Assembly (NCBI GenBank): GCA_945883795.1
Contig: CAMCYC010000001.1
Coordinates: forward strand, 47,727-111,726
Origin: Sulfurimonas crateris
GTDB lineage: Bacteria; Campylobacterota; Campylobacteria; Campylobacterales; Sulfurimonadaceae
Reading direction: 5' to 3'
DNA length: 64,000 nt
Made by a program: the position numbers and the translations under genes
Notes under the pieces: generated by a model
Told to the model about the DNA's origin: nothing
Databases searched by the model: none
Seen by the model: the letters and a program-made list of their open reading frames with translations, nothing else
In this document: positions 36,804 through 46,612 of the stretch, one piece after another
How positions within the stretch are numbered: position 1 is the first letter of the stretch
Layout: each line of letters starts with the position of its first letter

Positions 36804-37307
36804 ATGAATAAATGGCTCGAATTTTTAAAAAATAATGATTATTTAAATGTAAAAAAATACATCAAAGATGGTGCGGATATTAATGATGTAAATGAAATTG
36901 GTGAGTCTGTTCTTGCATGTGCCATTAGAAATTCTTGTGACATGGATTTACTTATGCTACTCATTGAAAATAAAGCTGACATTTTTGATTTTGATGATGA
37001 AGGTGTAAGTATTTTTGATATGGCAGTTACTTATAATAATATCGAATTGGTAAACTATTTGATACAACATGGAGTAGATGTCAATGCAACCAAAAGAAGA
37101 AGTGGCTTTACTGCTTTAATGGCTGCTGCATGTTATGGACGAGTTGAGATAGCAGAAATTTTATTAGCACAAGGAGCAAATCGAAAAGCAACCGATATAA
37201 AAGGGTTTAGTGCTATTGATTTTGCAAGAAAAATGAATAAAAAAAGTATCTTAAAACTGCTAGATTACGATGAAAATAAACCAAAAAATAAAAGTTATGC
37301 AAGATAA
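36804..37307 (+). CDS. Ankyrin-repeat protein
   Basis: 167 residues from ATG 36804, with AGAGGA ahead; an in-frame start at 36756 is less likely because it overlaps the divergent promoter region. Four ankyrin repeats are visible: NDYLNVKKYIKDGADIN, MDLLMLLIENKADIFD, IELVNYLIQHGVDVNA and VEIAEILLAQGANRKA. It has no signal peptide, so it is cytoplasmic. Ankyrin repeats mediate protein contact, and the partner is unknown. Its end overlaps the convergent CinA-like gene by 13 bases. Confidence 0.9.
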   Translation: MNKWLEFLKNNDYLNVKKYIKDGADINDVNEIGESVLACAIRNSCDMDLLMLLIENKADIFDFDDEGVSIFDMAVTYNNIELVNYLIQHGVDVNATKRRSGFTALMAAACYGRVEIAEILLAQGANRKATDIKGFSAIDFARKMNKKSILKLLDYDENKPKNKSYAR

Positions 37308-38029
37308 TCAAACTCTACATTAAGAGTGTTAAGTTGTTCAATAAAGAGATTCATATAATTTTGAACTTCCTTTTCATTCTCTCCAATTAACGAAATTTCA
37401 ACCATAGGTTTGTTATCTTTAAACATAGGTAATGATGACAATTCTATATGTTTTGGGATTTGCTTCATCACTCCAATCAGTTTTTCTTCACTTGTATTTG
37501 CTAAAAGTGTATATCTAAATTTTTGTGTAGATACAGAAAATAATCTCTTAATTGCATCTGCAATCATCGGGTGTGCCATCTGAGGAAAGCCAGGGACAAA
37601 AAAATACTTATTTTGTAAACTAAAACCTGACATGTTGTTTATGGGATTAAATAACAAATCAGAATTTTCTGGAATTTCTGCCATGTGCATACGATTTGGG
37701 TAAGCTTCATCTCCAAATTTATTGATAATATCCAACTCAAATTGTTTATGCAATACTAAAGGTTTGGATGTAAAAACATCTGCTGCAATTTGTCTTGTTA
37801 AATCATCGGGAGTTGCCCCTATACCACCAAAAGAAAATAAAACTGCATTTGTATCTGCTTTGACAAATTCAAAACAATTTTGTATCAGTTTTTCATCATC
37901 TTTAATAGTAAATGAAGCAAATAATTCATGTCCATATTTTTTTAATTCATCACGAAGAAAACTAAAATGTTTATCTTCCCTTCTTCCATTTAATATCTCT
38001 GTGCCTATAATAATTGCGTAAAAATTCAT
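37295..38029 (-). CDS. CinA N-terminal / molybdopterin-binding domain protein
   Basis: 244 residues. It has the MoCF-biosynthesis/CinA fold: IIIGTEILNGRREDKH at the start, LFSFGGIGATPDDLT, then FVPGFPQMAHPM. It lacks the C-terminal nicotinamide-nucleotide deamidase of full CinA, as do many short homologues. The N-terminal domain (COG1058) of CinA can act as an ADP-ribose pyrophosphatase in some species; the role here is unproven. Confidence 0.9.
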   Translation of the reverse strand: MNFYAIIIGTEILNGRREDKHFSFLRDELKKYGHELFASFTIKDDEKLIQNCFEFVKADTNAVLFSFGGIGATPDDLTRQIAADVFTSKPLVLHKQFELDIINKFGDEAYPNRMHMAEIPENSDLLFNPINNMSGFSLQNKYFFVPGFPQMAHPMIADAIKRLFSVSTQKFRYTLLANTSEEKLIGVMKQIPKHIELSSLPMFKDNKPMVEISLIGENEKEVQNYMNLFIEQLNTLNVEFDYLA

Positions 38030-38091
38030 GTTCCATCTTTTTTATAAATTATAGTATTATTACATAAATCAAATACAAAAGGTATGAAAAT

Positions 38092-38382
38092 ATGTCACAA
38101 GCTGAAAAATTAGAAGAGTTATTGACTAAAGTTGTAATTCCAGATATTGATGAAAGATTGGATGAAATTTTTGCAGAAATTGCAGATAGCAAAGAGGCTA
38201 GTGAAGATGCAAAAGAGGAGATAGAAGAACTTCGTGAATTTAAAGCTGATTTACAAGATGTTTTACTTGATTTAGAAAATGGTGATATAGATGAAGATGA
38301 GTGTAAAGAACTTATAGATGATATTCTAGCAGCGCAAGAAGGCGATGATGAAGACGATTTTGGGTTTTCAAAAGAAGAGTAG
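38092..38382 (+). CDS. Small acidic coiled-coil protein, unknown
   Basis: 96 residues, extremely acidic (Asp/Glu about one third). Predicted to be one long helix with coiled-coil heptads (about 1-60) and an unstructured acidic tail DEDDFGFSKEE. No family is recognised. An AAAGG site precedes the ATG. The gene ends inside a 26-base palindrome (38375-38400). Confidence 0.8.
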   Translation: MSQAEKLEELLTKVVIPDIDERLDEIFAEIADSKEASEDAKEEIEELREFKADLQDVLLDLENGDIDEDECKELIDDILAAQEGDDEDDFGFSKEE

Positions 38383-38400
38383 TTTTTAAAAACTACTCTT
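38375..38400. terminator. 26-bp palindrome between convergent genes
   Basis: A perfect palindrome with 13-base arms (AAGAGTAGTTTTT and its complement) spans the stop codon of the acidic-protein gene. Within the stem, a T-run precedes an A-run, so the structure reads the same on both strands and could end transcription from both sides. There is no T-tract after it, so strength is uncertain. Confidence 0.5.
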
Positions 38401-38426
38401 GAGTTCTATGATTTTGACTTCAAAAA

Positions 38427-38996
38427 TTAAATTTTAGATTTCACAAATGTTTGCATTTCACTTACTATCTCTTCAATTGTTCCCTCACCACTAATAACTT
38501 TTAAAATATTTTTAGCACTATAAAAAGCTTGAATCTCTTTTAGTGGCTCTGTATAAACTTTCATTCTATTATTAAATACTTCATGATTATCATCAGCACC
38601 TCTTGCACGGCCTAAAACTCTATCTCTTGCAGTCTCTTCGCTTACTGCCACTTCAATAACACTTACAAGCTCTACACTCTCTTCGTATGATAAATAATTA
38701 TCAAGCTCATTCATCTGTTCAGAACTTCTTGGATAACCATCAATTACCACAACATCCGTTGGAGCTTTTTTAATTGCACCTACAATTGTCTCAATAACAA
38801 TAGCAATAGGAACAAGGTCACCTTTTGAAATATAACCCTCTATCTCTTTACCTCTAGCACTTCCACTTGCTACTTCTGCTCTAAACATATCACCCGTTGA
38901 GTAGTGAGTAATATTGTCATTCTTTGCAGCAATTAACTCTGCATCTGTTGTTTTACCAGAACCTGGTGCGCCTATGATTAAAAATAATTTTTTCAA
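38427..38996 (-). CDS. adk: Adenylate kinase
   Basis: 189 residues. It interconverts ATP + AMP and 2 ADP. P-loop [12 protein letters not shown]-site [10 protein letters not shown] and [10 protein letters not shown], and the short (non-zinc) lid around [10 protein letters not shown]. Directly downstream of aspS on the same strand, an arrangement also found in Campylobacter. Confidence 0.97.
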   Translation of the reverse strand: MKKLFLIIGAPGSGKTTDAELIAAKNDNITHYSTGDMFRAEVASGSARGKEIEGYISKGDLVPIAIVIETIVGAIKKAPTDVVVIDGYPRSSEQMNELDNYLSYEESVELVSVIEVAVSEETARDRVLGRARGADDNHEVFNNRMKVYTEPLKEIQAFYSAKNILKVISGEGTIEEIVSEMQTFVKSKI

Positions 38997-39029
38997 AGTT
39001 TTTCTCCTAATATTTTATGATTATTTTAA

Positions 39030-39053
39030 CTACACTTTATAGCAAAAGTGTAG
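39030..39053 (-). terminator. Hairpin between aspS and adk
   Basis: An inverted repeat with 9-bp arms (CTACACTTT / AAAGTGTAG) and a six-base loop lies 9 bases after the aspS stop. It has only a weak A/T-rich tail on the minus strand, so it may attenuate rather than stop transcription into adk. Confidence 0.4.
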
Positions 39054-39061
39054 CAAAATGA

Positions 39062-40822
39062 TTATTGAGCTTTTGTTTTTTCTCTTAGTCTTATATGTAA
39101 ATCTCTGAGCTGATTTGCATCCACTGGACTTGGTGCTTTTGTAAGGATACAAGAAGCTTTTTGTGTTTTAGGAAATGCTATAACATCACGAATGCTTGAT
39201 TTTTTAGATATAAGCATCATGAGTCTGTCAAATCCAATTGCAAAACCACCATGTGGCGGCGCACCAAATTTAAGAGCATCAAGCAAGAAACCAAACTTCT
39301 CTTTTGCTTCTTCCTCTTCGATTCCTAAAAGGTTAAAAACTTCCTCTTGAACTTCTGGTTTATGGATACGGATACTTCCACCACCAAGCTCTGTACCATT
39401 TAAAACAATATCATAAGCGATAGATTCTATCTCTTCAACATCTTCTTTATCTGTATCTTTTGGCATGGTAAATGGATGATGCAGTGCTTTTACTCTTCCA
39501 TCTTCAACTTCAAACATTGGAAAGTCAACAACCCAAACAAATTCAAATCTGTCTTTATCAATAAGATTCATTTTTTCATGTTCTGCAATAAAGATTCTAA
39601 ATCTTCCCATGTAATCAAGTACAGTTTTTTTATCCCCAGCACCGAAGAAAACAACATCACCAACTTCAAGTTCAGTTCGCTCAATCAAAAGTGCAATATC
39701 TTCATCTTTAAAAAACTTAATAAGTGGACCTTTTAATCCGTCTTCTTTCATTTGAAAATAGCCTAAACCATGTGCGCCAAATTTGCGAACAAAGTCTTCA
39801 AATGTTTTCATCTCTCTTTTTGAAAATACCAAATCACCTTTTGGAACTTTTAATGCTTTTATACGGTTTGTATGAGGTTTTTTTGCAATATTTGTAAATA
39901 TTTCATTATCACATCTTGAAAAAATATCAAGTACATCAACCATTTTGAGGTCATAACGCAAATCTGGCTTATCAGAACCATACCACTCCATGGCATTTTT
40001 GTATGTGATGCGGTTAAATGGTGGTTTTATATCAACACCTGTTGCTTTAAACATCGCAACAAGTAACTCTTCTGCCACTTTCATGACATCTTCTTGGTCG
40101 CAAAAACTCATCTCAACATCTATTTGAGTAAATTCTGGTTGACGGTCTGCTCTTAAATCTTCATCTCTAAAACATTTTGCAATTTGAAAATATCTGTCGA
40201 ATCCGCCAACCATGAGAAGTTGTTTAAAAAGTTGAGGTGATTGTGGCAACGCATAAAATTCGCCATCATGGACACGAGATGGAACTAAATAATCTCTTGC
40301 ACCCTCTGGAGTTGATTTTGTGAGTATTGGAGTTTCAACCTCTAAAAATCCAAGTTCATCAAGTACATTTCTCGCAGCAATTGCCGCTTTTGAGCGAAGG
40401 CGAAATGTATTATACATGTCAGGGTCACGAAGTTCTAAATAACGGTATCTGAGTCTTATTTCTTCCCCAACATTTTTATCGCCGATAACGAATGGCATTG
40501 GAGCAGCTTTGTTCTCTATAATAAGTTCATGAACAACAATCTCTATAGCACCTGTTTTAAGACGAGGATTTACTAAACCCTCTCCACGATGACGCACTTT
40601 GCCTTTTGCAATAAGAACAAATTCATCACGAACACTATCTGCCATTTTATGAGCTTGCTCACTGTCTGCTGGGTCACAAACGAGTTGTATTAAACCTGTT
40701 TTATCTCTTAAATCAATAAAAACAATACCACCATGGTCTCGATTATTATTAGCCCAACCAGTCAAAACAACATCTTGACCTACATTTTTTTCACTTAAAT
40801 CTGTACAATAATGAGTTCTCAT
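39062..40822 (-). CDS. aspS: Aspartyl-tRNA synthetase (bacterial type)
   Basis: 586 residues. N-terminal OB fold (1-105), class II core with [19 protein letters not shown], motif 2 [18 protein letters not shown], the bacterial GAD insertion (about 290-410) and motif 3 [13 protein letters not shown]. It charges tRNA-Asp. In this phylum the enzyme is often non-discriminating and works with GatCAB to make Asn-tRNA; that cannot be judged from this window. Confidence 0.98.
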   Translation of the reverse strand: MRTHYCTDLSEKNVGQDVVLTGWANNNRDHGGIVFIDLRDKTGLIQLVCDPADSEQAHKMADSVRDEFVLIAKGKVRHRGEGLVNPRLKTGAIEIVVHELIIENKAAPMPFVIGDKNVGEEIRLRYRYLELRDPDMYNTFRLRSKAAIAARNVLDELGFLEVETPILTKSTPEGARDYLVPSRVHDGEFYALPQSPQLFKQLLMVGGFDRYFQIAKCFRDEDLRADRQPEFTQIDVEMSFCDQEDVMKVAEELLVAMFKATGVDIKPPFNRITYKNAMEWYGSDKPDLRYDLKMVDVLDIFSRCDNEIFTNIAKKPHTNRIKALKVPKGDLVFSKREMKTFEDFVRKFGAHGLGYFQMKEDGLKGPLIKFFKDEDIALLIERTELEVGDVVFFGAGDKKTVLDYMGRFRIFIAEHEKMNLIDKDRFEFVWVVDFPMFEVEDGRVKALHHPFTMPKDTDKEDVEEIESIAYDIVLNGTELGGGSIRIHKPEVQEEVFNLLGIEEEEAKEKFGFLLDALKFGAPPHGGFAIGFDRLMMLISKKSSIRDVIAFPKTQKASCILTKAPSPVDANQLRDLHIRLREKTKAQ

Positions 40823-40953
40823 ATAAATAGAGTCCTATAAAAAATTTTTGCGATTGTAACGAAAAACTACTTATAGTTAAATTTTCTATCGTTACAAACA
40901 CTACTAAAATAAGAATATGTTAGAATAATAAAATTTTATCTAAAGTGATTATT

Positions 40954-41823
40954 ATGCCTTTTAAAATTCTCTTTTTTTGTATTATATTTTTAGAAACTCT
41001 TTTTGGAGATGTTTTAAATAAAGATTATTATATAGATTCAAACGATATAAATCTCTCCCAAATCGTACAAAGTCCTACTGTGGATACTGTATTATTTTCA
41101 CTTCAAGATGGAAAATATACTAAAAGAATAAAAGCAAAAGATTTGATACAAAATTTAATAACTCTTGGTTACCATGGATATACTTCACAAAGTAACTATA
41201 TCAAATTTACAAAAAAAAGTCCCATAGATACAACAAAAATCAAAGATTATATAGAAAACTTTTATATAAAAGAATATCCTTCTATCCATATAGAAAAAAT
41301 TGTTGTAATGCCACGCAGTTATATAGAATCCTTCGAAGATGAATACACTCCAAATCTGCAAGTAAAAAATAGTTTACTTAATCATGGAACACTTTATATC
41401 AAAACGAATCAACAAAAAAAAATATTTTTTGATTATACAATAGATGCAAAAATAGATGTTTATATAGCGAAAAATAATATCAAAAAAGACACAGAGCTAT
41501 CTCCCTTGAACTGTATAAAAAAGAGTATAATTTTAGACAAATTAAAAGCTATGCCTTTAGAACACCTCCCAGACCATGCGCTTCAGAGTAAAACTAATAT
41601 CAGAAGTGGTAGTATTCTTACGACAAAAGATATTCGAAAACTTTATCTTATAAAGCGTGGTTCGTATGTAAATACTACTTTGAATGAACGGGGAATGGTG
41701 ATTTCTTTTTCAGCAAAAGCAGAAAATAATGGTAAACTAGGCGCAATAATCACGGTGCAAACTGATGATGGTAAAAAACTAAAAGTACGCGTTACAGGGA
41801 AAAATATGGCAGAGGTTCAATAA
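40954..41823 (+). CDS. flgA: Flagellar basal-body P-ring assembly chaperone FlgA
   Basis: 289 residues from ATG 40954 (a GTG at 40945 is in frame). A signal peptide of about 18 residues ends LFGD. The C-terminal half has the SAF/FlgA domain: VYIAKNNIKKDTELSPLNC, IRSGSILTTKDIRK and VQTDDGKKLKVRVTGKNM. It escorts FlgI into the P-ring in the periplasm. It heads the flgA-ubiX-coaD-tmk-hisS cluster, the same order as in Campylobacter. Confidence 0.9.
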   Translation: MPFKILFFCIIFLETLFGDVLNKDYYIDSNDINLSQIVQSPTVDTVLFSLQDGKYTKRIKAKDLIQNLITLGYHGYTSQSNYIKFTKKSPIDTTKIKDYIENFYIKEYPSIHIEKIVVMPRSYIESFEDEYTPNLQVKNSLLNHGTLYIKTNQQKKIFFDYTIDAKIDVYIAKNNIKKDTELSPLNCIKKSIILDKLKAMPLEHLPDHALQSKTNIRSGSILTTKDIRKLYLIKRGSYVNTTLNERGMVISFSAKAENNGKLGAIITVQTDDGKKLKVRVTGKNMAEVQ

Positions 41824-41825
41824 AA

Positions 41826-42344
41826 GTGAAAATAGTTGTAGCAACAAGTGGTGCGAGTGGTGTTAATCTTGGTCTAAAAACATTAGAATTGCTTCCTGAT
41901 TTTATTGAAAAACATTTTATCATGTCCAAGAATTCCAAAATTGTTTTAAATAAAGAGATGCAAGTACATGTTCATAAAAATGACAATATTGCCGCAAGTA
42001 TTGCTTCTGGCTCATTTGGTGTTGATGCTATGATTATTGCACCTTGTAGCATGAATACTTTGGCAAAAATCGCTTGTGGAATCTCTGATAACCTCATCAC
42101 GAGATGTGCAAGTGTCATGATAAAAGAGCAAAAAAAGTTAATTTTAGCTCCAAGAGAGATGCCATTTTCGGCTATTGCACTTGAGAACATGCATAAACTT
42201 GCCTCTTTAGGAATTATTATTGCTCCACCTGTCATGGCATATTATTCAGAACAACAAACACTCGATGAGATGGAAAATTTTATTATTGGCAAATGGTTTG
42301 ATTTGCTTGGAATAAAAAATAATCTTTACAAAAGATGGGAATAG
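41826..42344 (+). CDS. ubiX: Flavin prenyltransferase UbiX
   Basis: 172 residues with GTG start 41826, two bases after flgA. It prenylates FMN to the prFMN cofactor of UbiD-type decarboxylases. Motifs are VVATSGASGVNLGL, IIAPCSMNTLAKIACG, ILAPREMPFS and IIAPPVMAYY. In Campylobacterota the partner UbiD-like enzyme serves menaquinone synthesis. It overlaps coaD by 10 bases. Confidence 0.95.
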   Translation: MKIVVATSGASGVNLGLKTLELLPDFIEKHFIMSKNSKIVLNKEMQVHVHKNDNIAASIASGSFGVDAMIIAPCSMNTLAKIACGISDNLITRCASVMIKEQKKLILAPREMPFSAIALENMHKLASLGIIIAPPVMAYYSEQQTLDEMENFIIGKWFDLLGIKNNLYKRWE

Positions 42345-42829
42345 ATTTGAAGAAAAAAATAGCACTTTATCCTGGAACATTCGACCCTATCACAAATGGT
42401 CATTTTGATATTATTGAGCGAGCTTTATCACTTTTTGATGAAGTGATTATTGCAGTTGCAGATTCACAAGAAAAAAAACCTATGTTTACTCTAACGCAAA
42501 GAATAGATATGGTAAAGAGTGCAACCAAACATCTAGAAAATGTAAAAGTATTTGGATTTAACAATCTCACTGTAGAGTTTGCTCACACTCATGAAGCAAC
42601 TATTCTTATCCGTGGACTTCGAGCAGTAAGTGATTTTGAGTATGAACTCCAACTTGGATATGTTAATAATTCGCTTGATGATACGATAGAAACTGTGTAT
42701 CTTATGCCAAAACTCAAACATGCCTTCATTAGTTCATCTATTGTGCGAAATCTTTTAAAATTTCAGGCAAAAACACAACACCTTCTTCCAAAAGAAGTTC
42801 AGGAGATTATAGGAACATCATGTATATAG
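42335..42829 (+). CDS. coaD: Phosphopantetheine adenylyltransferase
   Basis: 164 residues. It makes dephospho-CoA from 4'-phosphopantetheine and ATP. YPGTFDPITNGHFDII is the nucleotidyltransferase (T/H)xGH site, with LIRGLRAVSDFEYELQLG and a C-terminal FISSSIVRNL. ATG 42335 is used; a TTG at 42347 (residue 5) with GGGA ahead is an equally plausible start. Overlaps both neighbours. Confidence 0.97.
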   Translation: MGIDLKKKIALYPGTFDPITNGHFDIIERALSLFDEVIIAVADSQEKKPMFTLTQRIDMVKSATKHLENVKVFGFNNLTVEFAHTHEATILIRGLRAVSDFEYELQLGYVNNSLDDTIETVYLMPKLKHAFISSSIVRNLLKFQAKTQHLLPKEVQEIIGTSCI

Positions 42830-43404
42830 CAATAGAGGGGATTGATACTGCAGGAAAAAGTACCCAAATAACCCAACTCAAAAAAAAGTTTCCTAATGCA
42901 ATCATCACAAAAGAACCAGGTGCGACACCCATTGGTAAAGAGATTCGAGAGATTGTTTTAAAAGCAAAAGCACAAAGTAAAAAAGCAGAATTTTTGCTTT
43001 TTTTGGCGGACCGAGCAGAACATATAAAAGAAGTTATTGAACCAAACTTAGACAAAATGATTATTTCAGATAGAAGTGCTATTAGTGGAATTGCTTATGC
43101 TTTAATTCAAGGGGAAATTGCTACAAAAGATTTAGTAACACTCAACGATTTTGCTACAAATAAAATCTATCCAAAAAAAGTTTTTTTACTCCGTTTAACA
43201 AAAGAGGAGCTAGAATTTAGGCTTTCTTTAAAAAAACTCGACGGGATAGAATTACGAGGTTCTGAGTATCTTTTAAAAATACAAGATGCCATTATAGAAG
43301 CAGCAAAGCTTCTTAAATTAGAACTTATAATTATAGATGCAACACAAAATATACAAATAATTACTCAAGAGATTTTAAACAAAATAAAGGATAATCATGA
43401 TTAA
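42820..43404 (+). CDS. tmk: Thymidylate kinase
   Basis: 194 residues. It phosphorylates dTMP to dTDP. P-loop GIDTAGKST, DR motif ISDRSAISGIAY and the lid region RLSLKKLDGIELRG. It overlaps coaD by 10 bases and hisS by 8, so the cluster is tightly coupled. Confidence 0.96.
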   Translation: MYIAIEGIDTAGKSTQITQLKKKFPNAIITKEPGATPIGKEIREIVLKAKAQSKKAEFLLFLADRAEHIKEVIEPNLDKMIISDRSAISGIAYALIQGEIATKDLVTLNDFATNKIYPKKVFLLRLTKEELEFRLSLKKLDGIELRGSEYLLKIQDAIIEAAKLLKLELIIIDATQNIQIITQEILNKIKDNHD

Positions 43405-44608
43405 TTCATTAAGAGGCATGAACGATATTTTAAGTGAAGATTACGAAAGATTCACTTACTTTATAAACACTGCAACACATATCGCACAAAAATATGGTTT
43501 CCATTTTATAGAAACACCACTTTTAGAAGAAACTGCTCTTTTTAAACGCTCCGTTGGAGAATCAAGTGATATTGTTGGTAAAGAGATGTACCAATTTATT
43601 GATAAAGGGGAAAATGATGTTTGTCTTCGCCCTGAGGGAACTGCCGGAGTTGTTCGTGCTTTTATTCAAAAAAAGCTTGATAAGGCAGGTGGTATTCACC
43701 GTTTTTTTTATCATGGAGCAATGTTTCGTTATGAACGCCCACAAAAAGGTCGTTTAAGACAATTTCATCAGTTTGGAGTTGAGAGTTTTGGAGTTGAAAG
43801 TGTTTATGAAGATGCTACCATGATTATTATGGTGAGTGATATTTTACAAGCAGTTGGAATTGGTTATAGACTCCAAATCAATTCACTTGGGGATACTAAT
43901 TGTATGCCTGAATATAGAAATGGTTTGGTCAATTTTATTGAAATACATGAAGATAAAATTTGTGAAGATTGTCAAAGAAGAAAAGTAACAAATCCTATCC
44001 GTGTCCTTGATTGTAAAAATGAAAACTGTAAAATAATTTATAAAGAAGCTCCAAAACTCATAAATAATCTCTGTTCCTCATGTCAAGATGATTTTGATAA
44101 GTTGAAACAAATTTTAGATGCAAACAAAATAACCTATGAAATAGATACGAATCTTGTTCGTGGACTTGATTATTATTCTAAAACTGCCTTTGAATTTGTA
44201 AGCGATAATATTGGCTCTCAAAGTGCAATAGCTGGAGGTGGACGCTATGATAGACTTGTAGAATTTTTGGATGGTCGCCCTACTCCTGCCGTTGGATTTG
44301 CCATGGGAATTGAGCGACTTATGGAACTTATTGTCATGCCAGAAATAAAAAGAGAGGGTTATTACCTTGGTGCTATGGATGAGGAAGCTGTTGATTTAAT
44401 TGTCACGCTTACACATAAAAAACGAAAAACTGCTAAAGTCACATGCGACTACAAAGCAAAAAATCTTAAAAATCATCTCAAAAATGCTGATAAAATAAAT
44501 GCACAATTCTGTTGTGTTATTGGTACAGATGAGATGGCAAATGGCACTATTTGGGTCAAAGATTTAGAAAATAAAACTGAATATGCCTTATCTTTAGAAG
44601 ATTTTTAA
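43397..44608 (+). CDS. hisS: Histidyl-tRNA synthetase
   Basis: 403 residues. Class II core: motif 1 IETPLLEE region, motif 2 RYERPQKGRLRQFHQFG, the HisA signature LVRGLDYYSKTAFEF, then AGGGRYDRL and motif 3 AVGFAMGIERL. A short C-terminal anticodon-binding domain follows. It charges tRNA-His. A pair of cysteine motifs (CEDCQRR, CSSCQDD) form the zinc-like insert seen in some bacterial enzymes. Confidence 0.97.
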   Translation: MINSLRGMNDILSEDYERFTYFINTATHIAQKYGFHFIETPLLEETALFKRSVGESSDIVGKEMYQFIDKGENDVCLRPEGTAGVVRAFIQKKLDKAGGIHRFFYHGAMFRYERPQKGRLRQFHQFGVESFGVESVYEDATMIIMVSDILQAVGIGYRLQINSLGDTNCMPEYRNGLVNFIEIHEDKICEDCQRRKVTNPIRVLDCKNENCKIIYKEAPKLINNLCSSCQDDFDKLKQILDANKITYEIDTNLVRGLDYYSKTAFEFVSDNIGSQSAIAGGGRYDRLVEFLDGRPTPAVGFAMGIERLMELIVMPEIKREGYYLGAMDEEAVDLIVTLTHKKRKTAKVTCDYKAKNLKNHLKNADKINAQFCCVIGTDEMANGTIWVKDLENKTEYALSLEDF

Positions 44609-44688
44609 TCATCAAAAATTCATTTTGTTCAAAAAGCGAGGAAACAATAAGAAAATAGCACAATCATTTGGTTAAGAATATGTGGGTC

Positions 44689-44744
44689 TTAAAAGTATAG
44701 AATTATTACTTACTTTTAAAAAAAAGAGTGAAAAATATTTTCAC
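44689..44744 (+). promoter_or_regulatory. Two adjacent hairpins in the speA leader
   Basis: The hisS-speA spacer is 165 bases without a recognisable gene. TTAAAAGTA (44689-44697) pairs with TACTTTTAA (44711-44719) over 9 bp with a 13-base loop. GTGAAAA (44728-44734) pairs with TTTTCAC (44738-44744) over 7 bp with a 3-base loop. They end 29 bases before the speA ATG and could form a leader structure. No known riboswitch class was recognised. Confidence 0.4.
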
Positions 44745-44773
44745 CATAAATTAGATATATAGGGTTTAAATAC

Positions 44774-46603
44774 ATGAAAAATTTTGGACTTGACATTTGG
44801 TCAAATAATAACTTCATTATCGAAGACGGTCAATTAAAATTAAATTATAAAAGTATGCCTTCTCTTTTGCAAATCATTGAAGAGATTCGTTCAAATGATT
44901 CAAAAGGTCCGATTTTACTAAGATTTCCACATCTTATTAAAAAGCAAATTCAAACACTATACTCCCACTTTGATAAAGCGATGGAAGAAAATAATTATAA
45001 CGGAACTTTTAATGCAGTTTTTCCGTTAAAAGTAAATCAGTTTCCTTTTGCTGTCGAAGCTGTAACTGCACAAGGTTCTAAATACAACTATGGTCTTGAA
45101 GCTGGTTCTAAAGCGGAATTAATTTTAGCCATGAGCAAAACACCATCAGGTGCACACATTACAGTTAACGGTTTTAAAGATAAAGAGATGATATCTTTGG
45201 GTTTTATTGCTGCTCATAGTGGACATAAAATTACCATTACTATTGAAGGCTTAGGTGAGCTTGAAACTATTATACAAGTTGCTCGTGAATGTACACTCAA
45301 AGTTCCAAATATTGGGATTAGAGTACGACTTCATAGTGCTGGAAGTGGTATTTGGGCAAAAAGTGGTGGCATGGATGCAAAATTTGGTTTAACCTCAACG
45401 GAGATTATTGAAGCGGTAAAACTCTTAAACGAGGAAAATCTACTCCAACATTTAAGCATGGTTCACTTTCATATCGGTTCACAGATGTCTGATATTGCAC
45501 CTTTAAAAAGAGCATTAAGAGAAGCTGGAAATATCTACGCAGAACTCAAAAAAATGGGAGCTACATCACTCTCAAGTATTAATATTGGTGGAGGTCTTGC
45601 AGTAGAATATGACCAACATATTCACTCAAGTACACGCAACTACTCAATCGATGAATTTTCAAGTAGCGTTATTTTCTTACTTGGTGAAATTATGAATGCA
45701 AAGAATGTTCCACACCCAGATATTTTCACAGAATCGGGAAGATTTATTGTGGCTTCTCATGCGGTTTTAATTGCCCCTGTACTTGAACTCTTTACGCATG
45801 ATTATCAAGAACAACTACTCAATTTCAAAAAGAAAAATCCACCTCTTTTAGAAGAACTTATAGAACTTAATAAACTTCTAAACAATAAAAATTGTATTGA
45901 ATATCTTCATGATGCACTTGACCACATGGAATCACTTTTAACTCTTTTTGATTTAGGTTATATTGATTTACAAGACCGCTCAAACGCAGAAATTTTGGTG
46001 CATAATATTATTAAAAAATCGTTATATTTAACATCACTTAATCCAACAAATGAGTTAGAACAACTCCAAGTGAGATTGCAAGAACGCTACTTAATCAATG
46101 CGTCTATTTTTCAAAGTCTTCCAGATTATTGGGGATTAGGACAACATTTTCCAATTATGCCTTTACACCATTTGGATTCAACACCAATTAGAGCTGCTTC
46201 TCTTTGGGATATCACATGCGATAGTGATGGAGAAATTGGTTTTAAACCTGAGAGACCATTATATTTACATGATGTAAATCTTGATGAAGAGGATTACTTT
46301 TTAGGATTTTTTAATGTTGGTGCATATCAAGAAACACTTGGTATGAGTCATAATCTTTTTACCCATCCGAGTGAATATACAGTTCATATCAATGATGTAA
46401 ATTATGAGATAAAAAATGAAAATCAATCAAAAAACATCCTAGATATTTTAGAATCAATCGGCTATAACAAAGATGAAATTTTAAATAAACTTAAACTAGA
46501 TTTATCTAATAGCCAATTTATAACAGAAAAAGAAAAGAATGATACACTTTCGAATTTAGAGATGCTCGTGAAACAAGATGGCTATCTAAGAACAACACTT
46601 TAA
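44774..46603 (+). CDS. speA: Biosynthetic arginine decarboxylase
   Basis: 609 residues, near the usual 610-660. It is a PLP enzyme of the alanine-racemase fold that converts arginine to agmatine for polyamine synthesis. PLP lysine in FPLKVNQ (about residue 95), GLEAGSKAELI, FHIGSQMSDI, SSINIGGGLAVEYD and the C-terminal CDSDGEIGF. Agmatine use in C. jejuni feeds spermidine through carboxyspermidine. The nitrilase-family gene at the right edge could be N-carbamoylputrescine amidase-like, but that is only a guess. Confidence 0.97.
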   Translation: MKNFGLDIWSNNNFIIEDGQLKLNYKSMPSLLQIIEEIRSNDSKGPILLRFPHLIKKQIQTLYSHFDKAMEENNYNGTFNAVFPLKVNQFPFAVEAVTAQGSKYNYGLEAGSKAELILAMSKTPSGAHITVNGFKDKEMISLGFIAAHSGHKITITIEGLGELETIIQVARECTLKVPNIGIRVRLHSAGSGIWAKSGGMDAKFGLTSTEIIEAVKLLNEENLLQHLSMVHFHIGSQMSDIAPLKRALREAGNIYAELKKMGATSLSSINIGGGLAVEYDQHIHSSTRNYSIDEFSSSVIFLLGEIMNAKNVPHPDIFTESGRFIVASHAVLIAPVLELFTHDYQEQLLNFKKKNPPLLEELIELNKLLNNKNCIEYLHDALDHMESLLTLFDLGYIDLQDRSNAEILVHNIIKKSLYLTSLNPTNELEQLQVRLQERYLINASIFQSLPDYWGLGQHFPIMPLHHLDSTPIRAASLWDITCDSDGEIGFKPERPLYLHDVNLDEEDYFLGFFNVGAYQETLGMSHNLFTHPSEYTVHINDVNYEIKNENQSKNILDILESIGYNKDEILNKLKLDLSNSQFITEKEKNDTLSNLEMLVKQDGYLRTTL

Positions 46604-46612
46604 GGTTGAATC

